Positions 1 to 10,000 of a stretch of 64,000 bases of DNA are shown here, one piece after another; positions within the stretch are counted from its first letter, which is position 1; each line of letters starts with the position of its first letter. The stretch comes from Buddleja alternifolia (lineage: Eukaryota; Streptophyta; Magnoliopsida; Lamiales; Scrophulariaceae): positions 14,000,708 through 14,064,707 of the forward strand of contig CM033391.1 of the NCBI GenBank assembly GCA_019426215.1, written 5' to 3'. The position numbers and the translations under genes were made by a program. The notes under the pieces are model-generated. The model was not told where the DNA came from and searched no databases. It was given only the letters and a program-made list of their open reading frames with translations.

Positions 1-548
1 GTTCCGATTGGACAGGAACAGACTTTGAACTCTAAATTATGACAGTCTAGTCAAAAGGTGGCTTGTCCACAAGTCATAATAGCTTATCACATTTAATCAC
101 TTATCAGGCATTTAATGCGTTTGAATTTATTTTTCGTTGGAAATAAATGTCCATTGATGATTGCATTTAAGTCCTCCATGACTTGAGAACTTATTTCAGG
201 TGAATCTGATCCTTGATCACTTAAGTAATTTGAGCGCTTGATTCAACAACTCTGAAACAGTCCTTTAGCGTTTGACAGACGCTTAGAACAAATCTTCATC
301 TTCACTTGACTTCAGACAGTGTCTTCAACTTCATCTCTAATAAACTCTCCTAGAATTCTATTAGAGACTCGGTATCTAATACTTAGTCTAAAATCTACAA
401 AGATAAAAATTACAAGCCTAACAAAATAACAAACGTTCAAACGCTTATACAAATGTACTATGAAAGCATAAACTTACATTCTTTTTGGGGTCTAACATAA
501 AATCCTATCTTGTCATCATCAAAACATCTAACATGAAATTTCCTAACA
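1..548 (-). repeat. SIRE-type (copia) LTR fragment, 5' part, minus orientation
   Basis: The stretch is colinear with 3070-3627 of the complete solo LTR at 2111-3627. Shared landmarks are the AAAAGGTGGCTTGTCCACAA motif, the repeated GCATTTAATG motif and the block containing GTCATCATCAAAAC. It ends exactly at the LTR terminus TCCTAACA (TGTTAGGA on the minus strand). The rest of the LTR lies outside the window or is lost. The SIRE/Maximus assignment rests on the GATGATGAC start and the GGGGGGTTGAATAGACC motif seen in the full copy. Confidence 0.75.
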
Positions 549-1150
549 AAAACTCTCAATCTCTTTCATCTGAGTGAGAAAGTTGTTGATCTACAAGCAG
601 TATTTCTGTGTGAGAGAAGCTTGTTGAAAAAGATCTTCATTGGAGCTGAAGTCTGTGTGATCAAGGAGCTCAAGATCGTCTTCCATTTCTTCTATTTTGT
701 AGAAGCCTCTGTGTGATCCTTCGATTATCAACTTAGTGGAATTCCTCCGAGTGTAAAGGAGACGTGGCTGGGATTACATCACCAAGTGAACCTTACATAT
801 CTTGTGTTATTAGCTACTTTATTGCTTTACTTTAGTATTTACATTATATCTTGAAAAAGGCTTTAGAAACGGTTAAGCAACTATTAGGTTAAAGAGAATG
901 CTAATCTTAAAAGTCATTTTCACTGTGCTAACCCTGATTAAGAGATTAAAGCATTACCCTACTTTGGTAATTTTCGCAATCACCAAGTGTAAGTTATCTT
1001 ATCTTCGGTGCCTGACCTAGCGCTTTGCTTACCAAGCGTTCGAAATTTTAAAAAGTGATACGAAATTTTTGAAGTCGAAAAAGACTTCAGGGTCTATTCA
1101 ACCCCCCCCCCCCCCTTCTACACCCTTTCGTATGCCACTTGGGACCACCA
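549..1150 (+). repeat. SIRE-type LTR fragment, 3' part, plus orientation
   Basis: This is the reverse complement of about 2111-2720 in the solo LTR. Shared landmarks are GTGAGAAAGTTGTT, GATCAAGGAGCT, a C homopolymer near 1102-1115 and the LTR end GCCACTTGGGACCACCA. It abuts the oppositely oriented LTR piece at 548 with no spacer, so the two form a head-to-head junction. No coding capacity. Confidence 0.75.
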
Positions 1151-1179
1151 TCTTATAACCATCTTATTTAAATTTCAGT

Positions 1180-1483
1180 CTAGCACCGCCTGTGACAATG
1201 GCTTGGTTAATGGATCAGCTGAGGCTATTTTCTGCTCGACCATGTTGCCTCTTCCAACGATCTCCCTAATTATATGGAATTTCCTCTCTATGTGTTTCGA
1301 TGTATTGTGAGACCTTGGTTCCTTTGCTTGTGCTATGGCTTCATTGTTGTCATAGTAAATGACAATGGAGGTTTAGCACTAAGAACTACTTGAAGTTTTT
1401 CTATGAACTACTTGAAGTTTTTCTATAAACTTCTTGATCTATACAGCTTCTTTGGCAGCCTCTGAGGTAGCCACACACTCACA
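1180..1483 (-). pseudogene. Ty1/copia RNase H remnant (3' end of pol)
   Basis: Read on the minus strand, this encodes the C-terminal RNase H part of a copia polyprotein. Recognisable pieces are ATSEAAKEAV, then YDNNEAIAQAKEPRSHN, SKHIERKFHIIREIVG and finally ADPLTKPLSQAVL. The same motif order occurs in the element at 32161-32460. There is at least one frame break and a short duplication near 1382-1440. Nothing upstream in pol survives, so it is a fragment cut off where a CACTA-like terminus begins. Confidence 0.75.
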
Positions 1484-1770
1484 TTACTACAAAAAACACC
1501 TATTACAGCGGTTTTTTTTTTTACATATTACAGCGGTTTTTAACCACTGTAATAGGCACCGCTGTAATAGGTTTTCGGCCTATTATAGCGGTTAAAAACC
1601 GTTGTAATAGGGCCCTTATTACAACGGTTATAATTATAACTGCTGTAATAGCGGTGCCTATTACAGCGGTTATAGTTGTAACCGCTGTAATAGGCACCCC
1701 TATTACAGAGGTTATAACTAGCTTATTACAACGGTTATAACTGTAACCGATGTAATAGGCATTAGTTTTT
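1484..1770. mobile_element. CACTA (En/Spm-like) transposon terminus with subterminal repeats
   Basis: It starts ACTACAAAAAA and continues with at least nine copies, in both orientations, of a short unit around TATTACAGCGGTT / AACCGCTGTAATA. A CACTACAAAA-like terminus followed by dense inverted subterminal repeats is the hallmark of plant CACTA elements. The first base of the canonical CACTA is changed and I do not find the other terminus, so this is a remnant or one end of a deleted copy. Confidence 0.65.
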
Positions 1771-2110
1771 TGTTTAATTTCACTTTCTCGTTTGTAATTT
1801 TATTGTGTCAGAATTATACGAAATTCGCATGGTCATAGCGAAACAGCATTCTAGACAAGACGCATCGTAAAACGATGCGGTCTTGTGATTTTTGCCATTT
1901 GAGATTGTTTAAGGCCTCAAATTTGCGTTTTATTACGAAAATACGTATTTGAGGCCTCAATAATAGGGATGATTGAGTATTATAATGATATTAAGGATAA
2001 TATAAGTATAAAAATATAAATAACACAAGATTTAACGTGGTTCGGTCGAATATCACCTACGTTCACGCAAGTGACAAGTTCGTCTACTTTATTTCTCTAT
2101 ACTTTATATT
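1771..2110. repeat. Unassigned repetitive DNA between the CACTA end and the solo LTR
   Basis: No coding potential. Near 2034-2044 it carries AACGTGGTTCGG, a phrase I recognise as recurring in plant repeats. Its right end (2106-2110, ATATT) is the left copy of the target-site duplication of the solo LTR, so 2020-2110 and 3628 onwards were once contiguous. Confidence 0.4.
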
Positions 2111-3627
2111 TGGTGGTCCCGAGTGACATACGAAAGGGTCTAGAAGGGGGGGTTGAATAGACCTTGAAGTCTTTTTCGACTTCAAAAAATTCATATCACT
2201 TTTAAAGATTAGAACGCTTAGGAAGCTGAGTGCTTGGGTCGGACGCTTCAGTACAGATAACTTAGACTTAGTGATTTTAGCAATTTACCAATGTAGGGTA
2301 ACGCTTAGATCGCTTAATCAGGGTTAGCACAGCGGAAATGATTTTAAAGCTTTAGCGTTCATTTTGGTTAAATAGTCGCTTAGCAGACTTAGCCTGTCTT
2401 TTTCAGAATAGATAAAATAATGTAAAAGCAAGACAATAATTAAAGTAAATGACACAAGAAATTGTAAGGTTCACTGGGTGATGTAATTCCAGCTACGTCC
2501 TTCTTCTCTTTTTTCACTTGGAGAAAATTTACGAAGATGATTATCAAAGAATCACACAGAATCTTCTACAAGATAGTAAAGAGGTGAAAATGATCTCAAG
2601 CTCCTTGATCACACAGATTTCAGCACCAATAAAGATCTTCTTCTACAAGCTTCTCTCACTCAGAAATACTGTCTGAAAGGGGTTTGAACAACTTTCTCAC
2701 ACAGATGAAAGGTTGAGGGTTTTATCACAAGGGTTTGTTTGTTTTTGGAAAGATCAAACAACTTGGAATATCTTAGTAATAATTTAGGTTTCTTTTTTGG
2801 AAGATGTTTGAGATATTTGTGACTGTATGGAGTGTATGTAAAAAGCTTGAAGAATTTTGGCAATGGAGTTTCTAAGCTTTTTCTTTGAAAATAGAATTCC
2901 GGCAGAGTTTTCTTGTGCATGTACGTATATCTCTCTTTTTGTATATATTTTAGGGTTTGCTGGAATGAGGTATTTATAGGCAATTCTTGGGATTATGTCT
3001 GTTGGACACATGTGGGAGCGTGCCTTTCACGCGGCGCGTGATTATACCTTTTCTCTGACATTCCTGAAATCCTACTGGTTTCGATTGGACGAGAGCAGCT
3101 ATAAACTCTGAATTTCTGACAGTCTAGTCAAAAGGTGGCTTGTCCACAAGTCATATTGGCATATCACATTTAATGCACTTATCAGGCATTTAATGCATTT
3201 GAATTTATTTCCCGTTGGAAATAAATGTCCGTTGAATGATTGCATTTAAATCCTTCATAACTTGAGGATTTATTTCAGGTGAATCTAATACTGATAGCTA
3301 GAGTGCTTTGAGCGCTTGATTCAAGAATCCTGAAATAGTCCTTTATCGTTTGACAGACGCTAAGGATAAATCTGCATCTTCTTTTGACTTTAGAGGCTGA
3401 TCTTCAACTTTATCTCTAATAGACTCACCTAGAATTCTATTAGCGATTCGGTATCTAATACTTAGTCTAAAATCTACAAAGATAAAAATTACATGCCTAA
3501 CAAAATTACATACTTTCAAACGCTTATACAATTGATCTATGAAACATAAACTTACATTGTATTTTGGGGTCTAACATAAAATCCTATTTTGTCATCATCA
3601 AAACTTCTAACATGAAATTTCCTAACA
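2111..3627 (-). mobile_element. Complete solo LTR, SIRE-type copia, 1517 bp
   Basis: On the minus strand it begins TGTTAGGAAATTTC and ends GGGACCACCA, so it has TG...CA termini. It is flanked by the 5-bp duplication ATATT at 2106-2110 and 3628-3632. No primer-binding site, polypurine tract or internal coding region is present, so this is a solo LTR left by unequal LTR-LTR recombination. Small open frames inside it are not genes. It is the reference copy for the fragments at 1-548, 549-1150, 47736-48872 and 50271-50427. Confidence 0.85.
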
Positions 3628-4270
3628 ATATTTATTTTACAATGGATCTCCTCTTCATTCCTCCTCATAGTGACTATTTATACAAGTTGTAGAGAATCTT
3701 CAATATGGTAGATACTTTAATTCTTGGTCTTCCTTCCTTAATTACATAAAGTAATTAAGATTAATTATAATTTTTTTAATTAGGCTAAATCTAATCAAGG
3801 GATTAGGTCCAATTAATCAGAGATCTTGGGCTTGATTTCCCCCTCTTGCTATGGAAAGTCTTTGTCTTTAATTGGAACTTGTCTCCAGTCTTGCCATATA
3901 TAGATTTGCCTTATTCCCCCAGGTCCAGGTTGGTAGGTCTTTCAGGTCTTCTAGCTCGGGTTGGATGTCTTCTAGCTCGGATTGAATATCTTCTAGAAGG
4001 GATCTGATCCACCATCTTAATGAGCTTTAGCCCATTAAGCCTTGGGCTTATCAGCTTGGCCTAAAGTCCAATTTTCACCTACATCACTACTATTTCAGCC
4101 AATTATTATCTTACATACAATTTGAAAATTTGTGACAAGAATCAAAAAAATTAAATATTGCAGAAGGATTAGGGCTGGTTCCTTACCAAATTGGGACCTA
4201 CAATTTATACTTTATAGTGGAGTGAAATCGAATTTTTATTTACAATGTAAATAAGGTGAGGTTTGGGCAG
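3628..4270. repeat. Non-coding repeat-like DNA, host of the solo LTR
   Basis: AT-rich DNA with a repeated CTTCTAGCTCGG(G/A)TTG phrase near 3948-3980. It is probably the body of an older LTR continuing from 2110 across the solo-LTR insertion. No open frame is worth reporting. Confidence 0.35.
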
Positions 4271-4413
4271 TTCTATGCCACACTCGTACCAATGGTCCCG
4301 GTGTCGCATAGACCATTGGATCCCTTAAATAGAGGGGGGGGGTATTTATTAAAATCCCCCCCATCCAATGGTCTATGCCACACCGGGACCATTGGTACCG
4401 GTGTGGCATAGAA
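4271..4413. repeat. Foldback element, 50-bp arms
   Basis: Arms at 4271-4320 and 4364-4413 are inverted copies differing at only a few bases by eye. The loop contains a G-tract (4334-4342) facing a C-tract (4356-4362), so the stem can extend inward. The right arm is itself palindromic: TATGCCACACCGG pairs with CCGGTGTGGCATA. No clear target duplication. Probably a small non-autonomous DNA element. Confidence 0.75.
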
Positions 4414-4963
4414 TTTTCCGTGAGGTTTAAGGGTTCTTTTATACTGATTGGAATAGATGTCATGTCAATCAATTTCATATCGAGTTTGCCTCAACACTCA
4501 GCAACCGGTAACCCAAGTTGATGGATCGCACCCCCATGGGGTGGTGTTTTTCCAAGCTTTGGTCAACTCGGATTACAGTGTGAGTTGAAGAGAAGAATTT
4601 ACCTCCATATGCTCAATTTTGTTTCATCAAGAACCCCTATATTTAATGGTAATAAGAAATCTCAATATTTTGTATACCTACCGTTTATCCTGTTTCTTGA
4701 AACAGCTTACTGGTCATGTATTTTTTATTTTATTTTATTTTGAACAGCTACTGGTCATGTATTGTAATAAAGACCCCTCAACATTTTGTATACAAACAAT
4801 TGAACAAGTTTTATTCAGCAACTATTGCTGCGAGAATATTAAAATGAAGTAAAATGAGGTAATTTTGCTAAATATACCAAAGCAGATATGAACTATAACA
4901 ATTGAACTTCGATCAAAAGAAATTGAAGCAAACACATTTTCTTGGTATTGTAAAGCTTATGTG
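4414..4963. other. Intergenic, nothing recognised
   Basis: No coding similarity, RNA gene or repeat structure recognised. A partial local duplication of an ACTGGTCATGTATT phrase occurs at 4708-4722 and 4748-4762. Confidence 0.4.
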
Positions 4964-5243
4964 ACTCAAGAAAATATATGCAACCAAACTCAGAGTTTGT
5001 TTCGCTGAGCTTATAAATTCTTTAAAATAGCTTATAAGCTTTTCCAAAATGTTTGGTAATTTTTTTTTTAAATCAGTTTACAAACTCTCAAAATAAATTG
5101 ACAGAAGCTTATAAGATTTTAAAGAATAAGTCAGGAAACTCCAACTTACTTTTTAAAAGCTTATAAGCTCCAAAAATATCTTATAAACTTATAAGCTCGC
5201 TTGCCAAACACCCTCTTACTTAAGAAAATATATGCAACCAAAC
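4964..5243. mobile_element. hAT-like MITE between 26-bp direct repeats
   Basis: The core (about 4992-5214) starts GAGTTTGTTTCGCTGAGCTT and ends AAGCTCGCTTGCCAAACACC, an imperfect terminal inverted repeat. The interior has several AGCTTATAAGCT-type palindromes. It is flanked by near-identical 26-bp direct repeats at 4964-4989 and 5218-5243 (one mismatch by eye). The length and inverted termini suit a MITE, but the flanking repeats are much longer than an ordinary transposase target duplication. Confidence 0.55.
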
Positions 5244-5809
5244 ACAAGTTTACGAACGATTGCATCTGAATCTATACCAATACCATCCTCATAAGTAAAC
5301 GACCTTAAAGCATACATAAATCAAATGTCCAGTGGGATTCCCCCAATGCTCAGGATAGCACAATCTCACCCCCTGGAACTTGATAACTTGTCAATTGAAT
5401 CTAGGAATATTTACTAGGCACGAGTATCGGATACAAAGAATGAGCAAGTTGGAATATTTTCTCGATCCAACCTAATCCACAATTATCTAAAAAAGCCCTT
5501 AAAAGATTGCAGAAATGAACCCTCCACCCCAACTTGTATTATAACCCAAATTCAGAATAAGCCTGGAAAAGATGGTTCAAAACCTCTGCGCATTGCACGT
5601 GAGACGGAATAAGAAATCCAACAACAAAAATTAACTAACTTTGCTTCGAAGTCAATAATAAACCAAACCAAAGCAGGTAACAACCAGAATAAACATTGGC
5701 AAAGAGTATTAGCCGCACAAAGTCTAACCATACTTCAGCTTCTCTATCTTTAGTACAAGTTTTATTATCGAAGATCAAATTCTGCCACTGCAATTTATCA
5801 GTAAACAAC
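5244..5809 (-). other. 3' flank and probable 3'UTR of the DCD gene
   Basis: This lies downstream of the stop codon of the DCD-domain gene. On the minus strand an AATAAA occurs near 5760, a candidate poly(A) signal about 45 bases past the stop; more distal sites are possible. No other gene is recognised. Confidence 0.35.
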
Positions 5810-7005
5810 TTACAGATGATACTCACGAGGCAAGCCCACACGAGAAGGATATTCTGCAGAATAAATAGATTCAAAGTACGATGGGCGTTCCCGGTATGAA
5901 ATATATGAATCCCGTGTACCAATCTCGTTTTCCCGCCTAGTTTGCAGACTTAATGGTTGAATGTCACGCCTATAAGAATCACGATATTCAAACCCTTGAT
6001 CCTCTCTATAAACATCACGATGATCTGATATTGGGTCCCTCCTGTAACTACTGTAAGTCTCAGAATGTGGCCCGTATACACCACGGTGCTCCACATATGA
6101 ATCCCGCCCATCTCTTAATGGATCCCGACTCTCCAAATACGAGTCTCGCCCATCTCTGTAATCACGACGACGCTCTGGATATGGATCATCTCGGCCGTCC
6201 CTGTACACATCACGACGCTCTACATATGGATCATCTCTGTAAGCGTAGCGACGCTCTGGATACGGATCACGACGACTTGAAAGCAGGTCCCGATCTCTAT
6301 ACGGACTACGTCTCTCTAGATACGGGTCATGACGCTTTAGAAGCGGGCCACGCCCGTCTCTATACGGGCTACGTCTCTCTAAATATGGCTCTCGCCTGTG
6401 AGCATCGACATCCAAAGTCCTCTCATAGGCATATGAACGAGCTGTAGATGGTAGAGGTGGTGTTAGAGGTCGACGTGGAGGTGGCAATGGAGTAATAGCC
6501 TTTCTCGGGCGCTTACGTGGACGCTCACGGTACACGCGCTCCTCCCTCAAAGGGAGACGCCTCTCATCAGCCGGTCTAGGCCTTCTAGCTCTCTCTCGGC
6601 GTACAGGGTGGAGTTTTTCTGCTTTTCGACTCCTGCCCAACTTTTTAGGCTTTTGCCTTTTGCTTGATGAAATAAACAGCTTACACAATTTCTTAACCTG
6701 TGGAGGAATTCCAGAATGTGGTCGAGATATTGTAAGTTATAGATGACACCCAAAGACAAGATCAACTATGGATGTAAATTCGGTGTACCTGTTCTGAAGT
6801 CAAGATGCAGTCAAACTTGGTGTTTGTGTAGTAATTCTCCTTGATAACCTTCTTGAACTTCTCCTCAGGTAATGGCAAGCAATCGTCTAGAACTTTGAAT
6901 CGCACCTGATACAGTTAATATCCAGTCTCTGATCAAAATCGAGATGTCAAACATATAATCATTTGGGAAACTATCAACTTTATTGAGTGAAGTAATTCAA
7001 CAATA

Positions 7006-7037
<32 letters not shown>

Positions 7038-10000
7038 CAATTCAAAGCAGATTTGTGGATGAGAAATGTCATAGCATCAAAACTACCACTTGGAATTTTA
7101 TTCTAACAAAGATGATTCCAAGAAAAGAGAAGTATTAGAGCGCCAGAAAATCACTTATCAACCATGAAACATAAACCCTCTTAACTAATTGTTGTTGGAG
7201 GCAAATATTTGCTTTATTAAAGTAGCATGTGAACAAAAGTATATGTTTTGTAAACTTAAAAAGTAATATAATGACATTTTAAATGAAGCCAAAAGGGACC
7301 TTAAACTCACCATGTGACTTGATATAATTAGAACTACAAAAGCCAGTATCAGAGGAAAGCAATAATAAAGATGATGAAATAGTGGAAGCTTGATCACTAA
7401 AATATGAAATGAATCATATGAAACATTTTCATTCATACAAGTGCAAATAAATGAAAAGTCACTTTCCACTATCTTTTTTGTGATAGCTGAACAATTTTAG
7501 AATCACACGGCAATTACTCCATTTGACTAGCACTGAAAAAACTGCGTGCTTTGGTTTGTTCATCTCATTCTTGTTCAATCCCAAAATTTTAAAACTAGAG
7601 AAGATTATCTGTAAAATATGCAGCTTCTAGTGTGCACAATTAATGTCTCTAATATCACTTGAGAGAATGTATAGTTGCAAAATATTACTGATTAAACTAG
7701 AAAAAGAATGGAGTCTCAACCCCATTCTATTCAACAGTTTCCTATTAGGAAAGAACGATGAAGGAAAAAGGAAAAAAGAAACGCACTTTCCTCATAAAGG
7801 TTTATGGGAGTTGCAATGGAAAAAAGTGAAATCATAGACTTCTGTAGGACTCATAAGACTGTAAGTATCCAGTCACCATGCTTTCCTTCAGAGATGCTGG
7901 AAATGACGTACACTTCAATAATACCACATATTTTTGCTATTTATGACTTCACACCAAAAGGGAATGCAGTTGATATACATAAACAAACAAGATTCAAACA
8001 GACAGTAGACCAAACCAAAACTGCAACTAACCGTGACTATAAGCTCCACTTACCAACAATTTGAAAAATATTTTCATTTATTTGACAGTCACACAGAAGA
8101 AACCAACACCAGAAAAAATGAAAAACAATTCTTTCCCCATCCATGCAGCGTTTCTTCATGGTAGGAAAAGCAAGGACAAGCAAATGAAATCAAATACATT
8201 AATCCAAAAGAAAAAATTTAAATATCTGAAAGAATCCTCTTTTAAAGGAAATCACTGAATAAATTATATGAAGATACCTTTCTTGAGAATTTGCATCAAA
8301 AATTCAATTCAGCTGTTTAACAGTATAATATCATTTGTTCAATCATGTACACAGTTAAGGCTATTATTTCCATATTGGATGTGAACTTTCATTTTCACCT
8401 ATCTTTATAAGCTCATATGGGACGATAAAAGAAGATACATCTTTATTTACTCATAGGTACACTTACAGTGTGGCTAAGAACACATTAAGGAAATTGGGAT
8501 CATGGGCTCCATTGTGTAATGTATCAGAAATGACACTTTTCTTTATATACTACTGTGAGTGCTTTATTTATTACTATATTTTATTCCGTAATATTTGGTG
8601 TCATTGTCATTCATGTAGATAAGATCATATCATAAATGTGATTTATATGACCGTCAAGACGCACTTTATCGCACCTTGGGACTATGACATTTATATGCAC
8701 CATAACGCTTCATCAATTTTTTGAACACATTAGATTTTATTACGATCATGGAGGTAATTAAGAACATAATATGCTCATCCAACTCTCATTAACTAATATG
8801 TTGAGATAAGATGTTGATAATTTCTGAAATTGTCACACTTTTCATCATTCACTACAGGCTTATTTCGAACAACTCTACGATGACTTTTTTGCATTGCATC
8901 ATCCTGTTCACCAACGCTATCAACTGACTTGGTAAATATACCGTCATCAAGTGCCACATTTTCATTTTCAGTCTTTCATTAACCTAAACTAGATTCCTTT
9001 CCAACAAAAATACATGAAGTACTTGAATAACTATGCATTAGTATGTGTTTTGCATGTGTGCATATATGCACGTAAGAGAAGGACATTGCAAAGAATGAAT
9101 GAGAGCTAAATTATCTAAACAAATGGCACACCTTTACATAGCACTGCTCATCATAAATCCTTCATAATAATTACAAGGGCAGTTCAACTACCCCCAAATT
9201 CTTGGTTTTATCTTTAAATTCTCATCTATTATTCATGTCTTGGTGTATCGTAAAGTGTTCTTTCCCAAAAAGTTTCAGATATTTGTCGTTCCATACATGA
9301 TCATCCTCTTATTCCAAAAATCTATAAACTATTGTTTCCAGATAGCTAATGGGCATAGGTCAATTCTCCATTTGATTTCATGTATTCTTGTTATGCAAAC
9401 TATGTAATTCTAATATTTTCGTTTCTGAGTACATTATAATATGCATCTGTTGGTAGATTCTGGACTTTTGTCTGCAAAGATGCCACAGGTGTGCCAGAAA
9501 TTCTAATGACATTTTCTTGAATCTGTCTTCTCTTCGTGTAACTCTAATCCTAGACTTCTGAGCCAATTAATAATATTCCAATATGATACCTGTCCATTCT
9601 CGGTATCATCAAAGAAATAGGTTAACAAAAAAGGATCAGGTTAACAAACAGAAATCCATAATTGTGAACTATGTAATCTGGATATAAATGAAAAAATTTC
9701 AGCGAATTCTCATGTTCCAGTCTTATTCAAAAAAAAAAGAAAATCTTTGGTTCCAGAATATTTATGTGGAGAACTCTTTTACCAAACTAACGGAAAAAAA
9801 TAAAAAGGAAAGCCTCTTTTTTAAAAATTTCCATATGTTTATACAACATTTAACAATTGACATAAGTTGTCGGAGTATATATGCTCATATTACTAAAGAA
9901 CTTGCTAACCAACCAACTAACATGAAAGATCGGCACAGCTAAAAACCTAAGAGCCACTTAATTTCACAAGTTGTACTGACACCTTTACATGTAACCATGG

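Noticed and set aside
1102..1115. C homopolymers here and at 21938-21952 as functional sites
   Set aside because: They sit at positions where family copies have shorter C runs; most likely replication slippage or assembly length error.
5953..6447. Plus-strand 164-codon open frame (His/Asp/Leu-rich)
   Set aside because: It lies antisense to the repeat tail of the DCD gene; a tandemly repeated coding sequence readily keeps another frame open. No domain or start context.
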